The notes under the pieces were generated by a model. The model did not search any database and was not told the origin of the DNA. It saw only the letters and a program-made list of their open reading frames with translations. Shown here one piece after another: positions 8,308 to 17,800 of a stretch of 64,000 nt of DNA (within the stretch, counting starts at the first letter, position 1; each line of letters starts with the position of its first letter). The DNA comes from UBA4742 sp963773335. Its GTDB lineage: Bacteria; Actinomycetota; Acidimicrobiia; Acidimicrobiales; Acidimicrobilacustridaceae. The stretch spans positions 186,001 to 250,000 of the forward strand of contig CAVZAT010000004.1 of NCBI GenBank assembly GCA_963773335.1, written 5' to 3'. The position numbers and the translations under genes were made by a program.

Positions 8308-8824
8308 CGTCGAACTCGGTGGTCGTGGTCCGGGGTGGGCGCGTCGTCGACGTGGTGGACGACGGAGACGTCGTGGTGGTGGCGCCGGAGGTTGGTGGTG
8401 CGCCGGGCGGGTGCGGCTCGGACGTCGACGGCTCCCGGGTGGTGACCGGCGAGCTGGGGGCATCCGTGCTCGGGATGCCCGGACCGGCCGGCGGCATGCG
8501 GTCTGTGACCGACCCAGCCGCCTGGGCGTTCGTCACGACAGCGGCCGCGCTCGTGTCGGGCGCCGCGGTGTCGGTTGGTAGGACCGCTCCGGTGGCGCCC
8601 AGCGTCGGGGCCAGCGTGGAAGATGCGCCGGCGCGTCCCGCATCGGCCAGCCTGACCTGGGCCTGAACCGCCGGCGGCGCACGGTGAGCGATGGCGACGC
8701 CGCCGAGGACGAGCAGACCAGCGGCGGCCGAACCGGACAGCAGGAGGGCGGGTTTGCGTTGCACCTCCGCAGTGTCGACCCCTGCGCCTGCCGTCGCTCT
8801 AACGGGCCCCCACCCGAAGCTCAA
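8297..8824 (-). CDS. Pro/Thr/Ser-rich membrane protein 1
   Basis: Up to 175 residues from ATG 8824. A hydrophobic helix (about 26-46, PALLLSGSAAAGLLVLGGVAI) is followed by about 125 residues of low-complexity Ser/Thr/Pro/Ala ending in a TTTTEFDDGD tail. First gene of the operon reading toward apbE, divergent from the STAS gene with 55 bp between starts. Same architecture as the next gene, suggesting duplication. Function unknown; contains LGATGAVLPT, the only spot vaguely like an ApbE target, which I do not regard as evidence. Confidence 0.6.
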   Translation of the reverse strand: MSFGWGPVRATAGAGVDTAEVQRKPALLLSGSAAAGLLVLGGVAIAHRAPPAVQAQVRLADAGRAGASSTLAPTLGATGAVLPTDTAAPDTSAAAVVTNAQAAGSVTDRMPPAGPGIPSTDAPSSPVTTREPSTSEPHPPGAPPTSGATTTTSPSSTTSTTRPPRTTTTEFDDGD

Positions 8825-8879
8825 GACCTGGATAAGACCGGAGGGCAGCCCGACGACAGACCGCGTATCCTGAAGCGCG

Positions 8880-9200
8880 ATGGATGCCTCACCGGTCTTC
8901 CAGCTGCGTCGGGAGCGCCAGGGCGACGTGGTGCGACTGTGGTTGTCAGGCGATTTCGATCAGCCCCAGCGCGACACGGTCATCGACGCGCTGGACGAGG
9001 GCGGGACTCCCGCCGAGATCGTGATCGAGATGAGCCAGGTGGGGTTCCTGGGGTCGTCCGGCCTGTCCGCGCTCATCCATGCGTGCCGCCTGCTCCAGCC
9101 CGCCGGAGGGCGGGTGGTGCTGGTCGAGCCCCCCGGCGCGATCGTCAGCCTGCTCGACACCTGCGGGCTCACCGACCTGTTCGCCATCCAGCTCTCGTGA
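8880..9200 (+). CDS. STAS-domain anti-sigma factor antagonist
   Basis: Intact 106-residue single STAS domain like SpoIIAA/RsbV. These proteins bind an anti-sigma kinase and are switched off by serine phosphorylation. The beta-alpha core reads VVRLWLSGDFDQPQRD, IVIEMSQVGFLGSSGLSALI and GGRVVLVEPP. The phosphorylatable serine should be Ser59 in LGSSGL, where the Asp usually preceding it is Gly. No anti-sigma kinase or sigma factor gene is adjacent. Its stop overlaps the GTG of a 44-residue ORF (GTGA), so translation is coupled. Confidence 0.88.
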   Translation: MDASPVFQLRRERQGDVVRLWLSGDFDQPQRDTVIDALDEGGTPAEIVIEMSQVGFLGSSGLSALIHACRLLQPAGGRVVLVEPPGAIVSLLDTCGLTDLFAIQLS

Positions 9201-9331
9201 CCGACGCGATCGCGCACGCCCACGACCAGGCCGCAGCCGATGGCGCCGACGTGGCCGGATACGAGGTGATCGACCACGTGAGCTCGCCCACGGCGACCCA
9301 TGTCCGGCTGGCACGGGCGTCACAGTCGTGA
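9197..9331 (+). CDS. 44-residue ORF coupled to STAS and SRPBCC genes
   Basis: Starts at a GTG overlapping the STAS stop and ends in a TGA overlapping the GTG of the next gene, two GTGA junctions in a row. The product begins VTDAIAHAHDQAAADGADVA and ends RLARASQS; it is acidic and alanine-rich with no known domain. Position and double coupling argue for real translation. It could instead be a remnant of a longer protein. Confidence 0.45.
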   Translation: MTDAIAHAHDQAAADGADVAGYEVIDHVSSPTATHVRLARASQS

Positions 9332-9859
9332 GGGAGCACATCTTCTCCTTCGACGTGGCGGCCACTCCCGAGGAGGTGTGGGCCGCGCTGCACCCCCGCC
9401 TCCGTCCCGACCCGGCCGGAGGTCCCCGCATCATCGAGCACGGCGGGGTCCGCATCGAGATCCTGAGCGAGGGCGACGAGAACGGGAAGGGGCTGGTGCG
9501 CACCTGCACCTATGCCGTGCCCCGATGGCTGCTCTCGGGTGGGGTCGGTCGCTCCTGGGAATGCGTGACCGAGTCCCTGCCCCCGACATCGTCGCGCGTA
9601 CGAGGCGGTGGGCAAGCCGCTGTGGTCCAAGGCCTCCGGTTGGCACCGCATCGAGGTGCTCGACGACGAGCACACCCGGGTGCACTTCGGTGAGACCTAC
9701 CATGCCTTCAACCCCGTGCTGCGGGCCCTCTTCGAGCGCTCGGTGCACCAGTTCATCTCCAAGGACAACGACCGTCTGGTGCAGGCGGCCGTCGAACAGG
9801 GGGTGGCTCGCCAGCGAGCCCGACGCCAACCTCCGGCCGGCGACCCGGTCACGTCCTGA
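9328..9859 (+). CDS. SRPBCC (START-like) family protein, frameshifted
   Basis: Begins at GTG 9328 with VREHIFSFDVAATPEEVWAA, the typical first strand and helix of polyketide-cyclase/START-like hydrophobic-cavity proteins. It continues with ILSEGDENGKGLVRTCTYAVPRW and GGVGRSWECVTES. After a break at about 9565-9600 it resumes with GKPLWSKASGWHRIEVLDDEHTRV, FGETYHAFNPVLR and a C-terminal helix RSVHQFISKDND. Total about 175 residues. At least two small indels are needed. Ligand unknown. Confidence 0.75.
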
Positions 9860-9867
9860 TCGTCGGT

Positions 9868-10391
9868 TCAGGGGCTGGCCACGGTGGTCGTGGTGGTGGG
9901 CGCGGTCGTCGTGGTGGTCGAGGAGGTGGTCGTGGTCGCCGCCGTGGTGGTCGTCGTGCGCTCGGCGGTGGTGGTCGTGGAGCGCCGCGTGGTGGTGCGT
10001 CGCCGCCGTGGTGGTCGTCGTGGATGCCGTGGTCGAGGTGGTGACGGTGGTCTTGGAGGAGTCCTTCGAGGCCAGGTCGATGGCCAGCACGATGATGATG
10101 GCCACCAGTGCCACCCCCACGATGACCACGGGGACCAACCAGGAGGGGCGGGCGGACTCCTGGGCGTCGGTCTCGGCCACCGCCGCCCCGTAGCCCCCGC
10201 TGGGCGCGGCTTCGGTTGCGGCGGGGACGGCGCCCGGGCTCGGCGCGGTCACGGGGGGCATCTGGGCGGTGGGCTGGTTGGCCGCCGCCGCGCCGGGTGC
10301 GTCGCACCGGCGGGGCAGGTGTGGCCGTCGGCGGATACCACTTGCCATCCGACGCCTGCCACCAGCCTTCGCCTTGCGATGTGTCGCTCAT
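9868..10391 (-). CDS. DUF2510-type membrane protein with Thr-rich tail (frameshifted)
   Basis: Starts at ATG 10391 with SDTSQGEGWWQASDGKWYPP, a DUF2510 signature very common in Acidimicrobiia membrane proteins. A frame change near 10290-10330 leads into a linker (PTAQMPPVTAPSPGAVPAA), one membrane helix (WLVPVVIVGVALVAIIIVLAI) and a poly-threonine extracytoplasmic tail ending TTVASP at the TGA 9868-9870. A second shift lies in the repetitive tail. The opposite strand of this tail reads as poly-valine, which is not a gene. Function unknown. Confidence 0.7.
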
Positions 10392-10572
10392 GGTCTCCCC
10401 TTCCGGGCCGGTTCGGTGGCGCGGCTACGAACTCGGCCCCAGTCACGAGGGTAGGACCAGCCCGCCCGCCAGGCGAGGATCCCGGGGAGGTGTCACCGCC
10501 CCCCTCGGCCACGGCCGCACCTGAGCTGGTCCCCGCGGGCGTGGGGTCCCAACCGATCGAGAGGGGGAGGAC

Positions 10573-10874
10573 ATGGCGACCTGTGTCCTGGTGCACGGTG
10601 GCGGTCACGGGGGCTGGTGCTACCAACGAGTTGCTCGGTCTGCTCCAGGCGGCGCTGCTTCGAGCAGCCGCTGGCGCTGACGAACGAGGGTGCGCTCTGG
10701 GCCATCCCCCGCCACCAGATCGTGGGCACGTCGACCCTGGCCACCCGGGATCCCGAGCTGATGGATCAGTACCGCCAGGCCGGCCGCCTCTGGGACATCG
10801 ACACCGGCCACGACCTGATGATCACCGAACCTCGGGCCGTGACGGCCGCACTCCTGGAGGTCGCGGGGTCCTGA
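10573..10874 (+). pseudogene. Alpha/beta hydrolase with internal deletion
   Basis: A good ribosome site (GAGGGGGAGG) precedes ATG 10573 and the start MATCVLVHGGGHGGWCYQRVA, the first strand and oxyanion-hole motif of small alpha/beta hydrolases (esterase/salicylate-esterase type). The frame then stops. In another frame the C-terminal third follows directly: CFEQPLALTNEG, HQIVGTSTLATRDP, GRLWDIDTGHDLMITEP, with the catalytic histidine in TGHDLM. About 130 residues including the nucleophile elbow are missing, so the gene is broken, or the assembly lost a segment. Confidence 0.65.
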
Positions 10875-11042
10875 CCGGCGCGTCGGCCTCAGGAGGGTCA
10901 TCGACGACGACCCCACCTTCGGCGCCACGAAACCGCCTTCATGGGATCCTCCTCTCCGACGGCTGGGCGTGTACCCAGCTGTCCACGGGGTCGGGTCGGG
11001 CCCCGAGCCCGTCACCGATCGTCGAGCTCCGGGCAGCCGGCG

Positions 11043-11511
11043 TCAGGTGCTGGTGCGGACCGTGCGTTCGAGGATGCCGAGGGTGGCCTTGAGGGCGGAT
11101 TCGGGCACGATCGGCCAGCTGCCCCGGGACTTGTAGCTGCTCGTCCACCGCCGACCAGTCGTAGATGGAGGTGACCAGGGTGCCACCCTCGACGGGTTCG
11201 AGGCGGTAGCCGTAGTAGTGGCCGATGCTCGGGAAGTTCAGGCCCGACACCTCCCAGGTCAGGAAGCGATCCTGCTCGTATCCGGTGATGGTGACGGTGA
11301 CGTCGTACTTGCCCATCGGGAGGTCGCCCAGCGCCTCGCGATCCATGTGGATCACGAAGGTGTCGTCCACGGCGGTGGCCGGTTCGCCGGTGCAGGCCTG
11401 GAGCATCCCCGATGCGTCGATGGCGACCTGGCCGGTCGGACTGCTCACGATCCGGAAGATGTCGGCGGGGTCGGCCGGGATCGTCCGCTGGACCTCGATG
11501 CGTTCGTTCAT
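11043..11511 (-). CDS. SRPBCC family protein, frameshifted
   Basis: Starts MNERIEVQRTIPADPADIFRIV at ATG 11511, 38 bp after the thiolase stop, in the same operon. Other recognisable parts are TFVIHMDREALGDLPMGKYDV, FLTWEVSGLNFPSIGHYYGYRLEP and TSIYDWSAV. One indel near 11130 leads to the expected end SRGSWPIVPESALKATLGIL...RTVRTST. The ~155-residue product is a lipid-binding START-like fold. Such proteins are commonly found with thiolase/DUF35 pairs in actinobacterial lipid and sterol breakdown clusters. Confidence 0.8.
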
Positions 11512-11549
11512 GGCGCCATCCTGGCAGATGGTCCCCGCCCCGGCCCAGA

Positions 11550-12696
11550 TCACGTCGAGACGATGGTGGCCCCGGACGTGCCCGGGGCGCCGTAGAGCTG
11601 GGCGAAGCCCACCCTGGGTCGGCCCGGGACCTGACGTTCGCCGGCGGTGCCCCGCAGCTGCCGGGTCAGCTCGTAGATCTGACGCAGGCCCGATGCCCCC
11701 ACCGGCTCGCCGTTGGCCATCAGGCCGCCGTCGGTGTTGATGGGCAGGCGGCCGCTGATCTCGGTCTGGCCCTCGGCGATCAGCTTCTCCTGGTCGCCGT
11801 CGGCGCAGAACCCGGTCTCGGCCATGTGGATGACCTCGGCCCCCGCCTCGGTGTCCTGGAGCTGGATCACGTCGACCTCGTCGGGAGCGATGCCGGCCGG
11901 CTTCGAACGCGGCCCGCGAGGCCTGCACCGTCGGACCTTCGACGATCGGCAGCGACGCCCAGGTGCCGTGGACCTCGAAGGTGCCCAGCTGGCGGGTGCG
12001 CACCTCGGTGGCCCGCAGGTAGACCGGCGACGAGGTGTACCGGTGCGCCTGGTCGGCGCGGCACAGGATGACCGCCGCCGCGCCCTCGTCGGGGGCGCAG
12101 AACATGAACTGGCGCAGCGGGTGGTTGAGGACCGGCGACTCGAGGATCTGCTCCTCGGTCAGCGGCTGGCGGCGGAAGGCGTTGGGGTTCAGCGAGCCGT
12201 TGCGGAAGTTCTTGGCCCCCACCCGGGCCAGCGTCTGGTCGGTGATGCCGTGGTCGTGCATGTAGCGGTTGATCTTCATGCCGAAGTACTTCGTGGTCAG
12301 GAAGTGCCCGGTCTCGCCGTACCAGGCCGGCAGGGCGTACTCGACCGAGTCGGCCGAGAAGGCGCGAGCCGGGTGCTTGTCCATCCCGACGGCCAGGCCC
12401 AGGTCGTAGGCCCCCAGCGAGATCATCTTGGCCGCCATGTCCAGCGACGACGCGGCCGTGGCGCAGCCGTTGTAGATGTTGGTGAAGGGGATGCCCGTGG
12501 GGCCGAGGTAGGTGACCACGCTGTCGGGGTTGTCGACTTCGTAGCTGCCGCCGAAGGCGAACTGGATGTCGTGCCAGTCCACCCCGGCGTCACCGAGGGC
12601 GAGGCGGATGGCATCGGCACCCATCTCGACCGCGGACTTGCCGGGGAACCGGCCGAACGGGTGAAGGCCCACCCCGATGATGGCGACGTCGGTCAT
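11550..12696 (-). CDS. Thiolase / lipid-transfer-protein family (Ltp-like), frameshifted
   Basis: About 381 residues from ATG 12696: MTDVAIIGVGLHPFGRF, then NIYNGCATAASSLDMAA with the nucleophilic cysteine, GMDKHPARAFSAD, FCAPDEGAAAVILCRADQA and, after an indel near 11900, VIQLQDTEAGAEVIHMAE, LPINTDGGLMANGEPVGASGL (thiolase GGxxxxGxPxGA-like loop) and FAQLYGAPGTSGAT. This is the SCP-x/Ltp branch that performs thiolytic or retro-aldol cleavage of acyl-CoA side chains, usually with a DUF35 partner, which lies directly upstream here (18 bp). Confidence 0.88.
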
Positions 12697-12714
12697 GTTC
12701 TGCTCCTGGCTCGA

Positions 12715-13140
12715 TCAGTTCGCGGGGGCGAAGGCGAAGGAGACGACCTCGTTGCCCTCGTCGTCGACCCGCAGCGGGATCAACACGAGCTCGACGGGCA
12801 TGCCGAACTCGAGCTTGTCGGGATCGCTCTCGGTCAACCTCGCCTCGATCATCAGCGTGTCCGACACCTGCACCCACCCCATGCCGAAGGGTTCGAACGT
12901 GTCCGGGCTGGTGGCGCCGAGGTAGGGCGGAGCCACCGGGGGGAACGACTGCGTGGTCCAGGTGTACAGCGAGCCGCGAGGCTCGAGCAGGTGCTCGGCG
13001 ACCGTGCCGCTGAAGCACCCGGGGCAGTGCGGCTGGGCCGGGAACACCACCAAGTCACAGGCCGTGCAGGCTGAGCCGATCAGGCGGGGTTCGTCGGAGG
13101 GCCAGGTGAACAGTCCTTCGGCAATCGGTACTCGGGCCAA
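12715..13140 (-). CDS. DUF35 Zn-ribbon/OB-fold protein, thiolase partner
   Basis: 141 residues if started at TTG 13140, which has AGGAG six bases upstream; a longer reading upstream lacks a ribosome site. The N-terminal rubredoxin-like zinc ribbon has IGSACTACDLVVFPAQPHCPGC (two CxxC pairs), followed by an OB fold with GSLYTWTTQSFPPVAPPYLG and LVLIPLRVDDEGNEVVSFAF. DUF35 proteins bind thiolase-like enzymes and help position acyl-CoA; in steroid side-chain degradation they form obligate complexes with Ltp-type enzymes. Operon head for thiolase and SRPBCC genes. Confidence 0.85.
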   Translation of the reverse strand: MARVPIAEGLFTWPSDEPRLIGSACTACDLVVFPAQPHCPGCFSGTVAEHLLEPRGSLYTWTTQSFPPVAPPYLGATSPDTFEPFGMGWVQVSDTLMIEARLTESDPDKLEFGMPVELVLIPLRVDDEGNEVVSFAFAPAN

Positions 13141-13337
13141 CGGTCGCTCCTGGGTTCGGACGTCGAGGCGGAAGCGGGATGCTGTGCTGAGGAGAAGCGT
13201 ATTCTTCGCCGGACGGCGATGCATGTCTCCAGCCGGTCCTGAGCCCACTGGCGTGGAGCCCGCTGTCGTTCTCGACGGTGATCCGCCCGCGAAGTCCCGG
13301 GATCGAGCAGGGCGCGGCGAGGACACCGCCCGCAGCC

Positions 13338-14128
13338 TCAGGCCTGGTTGAAGACGGGCCGGCGCTTCTCGATGAACGCCATCAAGCCCTCGCGCGCGTC
13401 GGGAGAGGCCATGGTGGCGTGCACAGCCGCGCGTTCTGCGGCCAGCAGCTCGTCGAGCGTCTTGTCCTCTGCGTCGAGGAGGGCGTCGAGCATCGCCCTG
13501 ACCGCGACGCGGGGTCGCGCCGCCAGTTCGGAGGCCAGCGAGATGGCGCGGTCCTTGAGGTTCGCGAGGGCCAGACCTCGTTGACCAGGCCGATCTCGAG
13601 CGCCTCCGGGCCAGACAGGGTCTTCGCTCGCAGGATCATGTCGAGGGCCCTGACCCGACCCACGGTCTTCGCCAGACGGGCGCTGCCACCCCACGCCGGC
13701 GTCGTGCCAAGGTCGAGCTCGGGAAGTCCGATCCGGGCGCCCTCGGTCGCGGCGAGCCGAAGCGTGCAGCCCAGCGGGAGCTCGAGCCCGCCACCGAGGC
13801 AGTAGCCGAACAGCGTGGCCACCGACGGCTTGCCCATCGTCTCGATGCGGCGTATCAGACGCAGCCGCTGGTCGAAGAAGGCGTCGACGTCCCCCGCCCG
13901 CTGCAGTCCCGCGGGGAGCTCCTTGAGGTTCATCCCGACCGAGAAGTTGGTCGTGCCTTCGGCGGTGAGCACGAAGGCGCGAATCGAGTCGTCGGACGCG
14001 ATGTCCTCGATCACCTCCTCGAGCCGGTCGACATAGGCGAGGGTCATCCGGTTGAGTGGGTCGTCGTCGGTGGACACCACCGCCACGGCGTCGTCCCGCT
14101 TCGTGTACAGCAGCGGTTGGTCGCTCAT
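13338..14128 (-). CDS. Enoyl-CoA hydratase/isomerase family protein, frameshifted
   Basis: From ATG 14128 (MSDQPLLYTKRDDAVAVVS). Crotonase features are FSVGMNLKELP and FGYCLGGGLELPLGCTLRLA (oxyanion-hole glycine region), ARIGLPELDLGTTPAWGG where the catalytic glutamates lie, and GPEALEIGLVNEV. One base is lost near 13575; the frame then continues through LANLKDRAISLASELAARP and ends RPVFNQA. About 263 residues, normal for the family. Same strand as the thiolase operon but separated by 197 bp. Likely acts in beta-oxidation. Confidence 0.85.
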
Positions 14129-14333
14129 GCCCTGCATCCTTTCAGGGACCGCCCGATCGGCGCGCCGGAACCTCTCCGCGGAACGCAACGACCTGACCGG
14201 CACGGGCGGCTCCTGGACAGGACCTTCGGCCCTACTGGACCGACATCGTGAGCGGCATGCTTCGGTCGGTCGCGCTGGTCACGCCTCGAATCGAAGGGCG
14301 TGGCGACGTCTGGAGAGGTGATGGAGGTGGACG

Positions 14334-14809
14334 ATGCAGACCATCAAGGAAGCTGCGACAACGTTCCTGGCGAACAGGCGGATCGCGGTAACAGGAGTGT
14401 CGAGGAACGCTGCTGAAGGGCACGGCGCGAACGCCGTGTTCAAGCGTCTACGCGACCGGGGATACGAAGTGTTCGCGGTCAACCCCAATGCAGACAACGT
14501 CGAAGGGGCGGTCAGCTATCCCGACCTGAGGAGCATTCCTGGTGGTGTCGAGGCGGTGGTCATCGGAACCCGGCCCGAGGTCGCGGATGACACCATGCGC
14601 GATTGCGTCAACCTTGGCATCAAGAACGTGTGGATGCACCGGGGTCCGGGAAAGGGCAGCGTTTCGCCGACCGCTACGGCGTTCGGCCGTGAGAATGGGA
14701 TCACCGTGATCGACGGTGGCTGCCCGCTCATGTTCGATCCGACGGCCGATCTCGGCCACAGAGTCATGCCGCGTGTTCATGCGCAGTCACGTCCCGAAGG
14801 CGGTGTGAC
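14334..14809 (+). CDS. CoA-binding (YccU-like) domain protein, frameshifted at 3' end
   Basis: Starts at ATG 14334 after GGAGGTGGACG. About 158 residues: a Rossmann-type CoA-binding domain with NRRIAVTGVSRNAAEGHGAN, GYEVFAVNPNADNVEGAVSYPDL, AVVIGTRPEVADDTM and ITVIDGGCPLMFDPTADLGHR. A one-base shift near 14769 gives the ending MRSHVPKAV and TGA 14807-14809, matching the length of YccU-like proteins; without it the frame would run meaninglessly for 1.7 kb. Divergent from the enoyl-CoA hydratase across 205 bp. Exact role unknown. Confidence 0.82.
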
Positions 14810-17800
14810 CTTCCGGAGGAACGAGGCCGGAGACGTCGCGGCACTTCGTTCGGGCCCACGGCGTCACGACCGTCGCCGATTGCGGAGCGCTGGTCGACGG
14901 ATCCACCGAGCGCAGGAGGGCGAAACCGATTGCGAGACCGGCCAACACGACCAGCAGCTCGGCGAGAACGTCGATACCGGTTGCGGGCAGGGTGCCCGGC
15001 GCGGCGGCCTCCGACGCAAGCGTCGTGGAGGTCACGGGCGGCGCGGTCGTGGTGGTCGCGGAGGTGTCGGGGAGCGCACCGACCGGCGCGGGATCCTGGC
15101 TGGGGGCGCCGGGATCGCTGATCATGCCATTGGCGGTGGTGTCGTCGTCGCCGCGGCCGCCGTCTCGGATATCGAGGACGACCACGGTGGACGGTCCGAA
15201 GCCGCCGGCGATCACGGACAAGACGTGGGTGCCGGTCCCGCTCGCCTGGTCGGCGCCGAAACCGTAGTAGTGCGGATCACCACCGGGACTGGTCGGGCCG
15301 TACTTCCACCAGCCGGCCACCGATGCTCCGCCGGGGATGATGAGCTGGACCGTGGCGATCGCACCCGGCGACACACCCTGGACCTGGTAGGAGAACTGCC
15401 CCAGCGGGAAGGTCCCCCCGGTGTGGCCGAACGGATCGGGGTCATCGATGGCGGCCACGTCGACCAGGTGGCCGACGGTCGTCTGGATGGCGACCCACTG
15501 GTCGGTGTCGGTCACGAACGACGCGATGGTCGGGTCGCCCTCGGTGGTGGTGGTCGCCGGGGCCTGCTGCTCGATCACGTCGGGGATGCCGTCGCCGTCG
15601 GTGTCGGGCCAGGCAGTGGCCGACGCACAGGTGCTGAAGACCGACGTCGCACCGGCCGAGTCGGTGTAGGTGACGGTGAAGCCCTTCAGGTCGGCTCGGT
15701 CGATGACGTTGATCACCCGGGAGGAGCGGCCGGGCGTCGGCGCCTTCGTGAACAAGGGGACCTTGCCTTCCGGATCGCTGCACGAGGGGTTGCCGAACAC
15801 CTCGATGGTGCCCGCGCCGGTGGTCGGCAGCCCCGTGAGGACCAGCCAGGTGCGCACCGACGTGCCGTGGGTGACTCGGGCCGCGGCCGCCAAGGTCGGT
15901 GCGGCCGGTGCGCCGGCGATCCCCGTCGTGGTCGCCGTGCCGTAGATCGCGTTGCGACGGAGGGTCACGATGGCTCCGCTGGACACCTCCACACCGACCG
16001 TGAGGCTGTCGGCGACGGTGTTGTCGTGGATCGAGGCGTCCTGGGCGGCCAGGATGCCCGTGTCGTTCCCGCGCCCACCCGAGGTGATCAGACCCAGGGT
16101 GTTGAAGGCGACGGTGGCATGCGGAGACTCGAGGTCGATCCCCACGGTGTTGCCGGCGATCACGTTCCCGGCACCGCTGGTGCCCACCACCGCGCCTGGT
16201 CGTGCCGTGACCGATCAGGATGGCGGTGCCATCGCCGGCCAGCCCCCGCCGAACTGGGGGACGCCGAAGCGATTGGCGGTGATGGTTGCCTGCCCGCCCG
16301 CGACCGACAGGCCCACGCCCGTCGTGTTGGCGACGACGTTGTTGGGTCCGATGGTGGCGTCGGGCGAGTCGGACGAGATCCCGATACCGACGACGGCGTC
16401 AGGTGCGGCGGTGGCGCCATCGGCGCCCAGCCCGGTCGTGTTGTTCTCGATGGTGGCGGAGGTCGACGCCGTCACCAGCAGGGCACTCGACGTGCCCCCG
16501 ACCGCGTTGCCGTCGACGACCGCCGAGTCCGTGTGGTCGACCACCACACCTGACCCCGCCACCTGAGCCGCATGATCGATGCCCACCGTGTTGTCCCGGA
16601 TGGCCTGGTTCGCGCCCCCGCTCACCTCGATCTCCGCGTCGTGGTGGCCCGACACGTGGTTGGTGGCAACGGTGGCGCCGTCGGCGGCTTCCCACAACCG
16701 GATGCCGTCGGCGGGTGACGAGCCCGAGTCTGGTGCCACCAGCCCGACCGTGTTGCCCGAGACGTTGTCGTCGGTGCCCGTCTTGGCCCCGGGGTCGGGT
16801 GTACCCACACCCGGGAAGTTGTACGAGATCGAGTAGGTGCCATCCGTCCCCTGGGTGAGGCCGAGCTGGAGCGACCCGGCCACGAGAATGTCGTAGGTGG
16901 CACCGGACACGATGTTCGAGCCGACCGTGGCGCTCGGGACCGCGTCGAGCCGGATGTTCTGCACGGGCGCGCCGACCACGTGGGCCGCGGTCGGATCGAG
17001 GCCGACGCGGTTGGCGGTGATCTTCGCTCCCGCCGTCCCGTCACCGGCGACCACGACGTTGCTCTTGAACCCCGCGATCGTGTTGTTGCTGACCACGAGA
17101 GACTTCGCGCTGTCCGCGCCCGAGCCCAGGTCCACCAGGCCGAGGCCGCCGTCCGCGATCGGAGTGCCGTTGCTCGTCACCCCGATCCGGTTGCCGATGA
17201 TCGATACGTCGTCACTGGGGAGATGGGCCAGCGAAGGCGCGACGGTCACCGCGGTCGACCGTGCACCGATGACGTTGGCGTCAGCCGGTGTCGAGCCGCC
17301 GATCGTGGTCCCGCTCGACCCGACGACCACGAGACCCGAATCGGGCGGGTCGAGCGTGCCGTCCGGAGCCACCCCGATCGAGCTGCCGCTCACCGAGCTG
17401 TGCGGGCTGTCTTGGAGGACGAGCGCGTTGCCGGTGCCACCGACGATCGCCACGTCCTTCATCGTGAACCGGGGCGCGGAGGTGACCGACAATCCCTTGC
17501 CGCGAACGGTGACCTCACCGGTGGGTTGCGTCGTGCCGTCGATCGTCGCGTCGGCGGCGGTGATGGCGGGCAGGTCCGAGCCGGGCGTGATCGTGGTGTC
17601 GCCGGCGATGTCGAACGTGATCGTGGCGCCGCCGGTGCCGGCGTCGAGCGCCTGGATGGCGGAGCGCAAGGTGCACTCGGGGTCGCCCGACGGGATGGTC
17701 TGGCCGGTGGCGCAGCTCTGGGTCGGATCGGCCGCGGCTGCATCGCCGGTCGAGTTCACGATCAGGGTGGGGGTGGTCACGTCGAACGAGATGGTCTTGG

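Noticed and set aside
9884..11092. Plus-strand ORF beginning with a poly-valine stretch
   Set aside because: The valine run is the reverse complement of the Thr-rich tail of the DUF2510 protein; the rest crosses two other genes.
14810..16553. Continuation of the CoA-binding protein into a 739-residue protein
   Set aside because: The extra ~600 residues are antisense to the beta-helix gene and have no natural composition; a one-base shift gives the expected family end at 14809.
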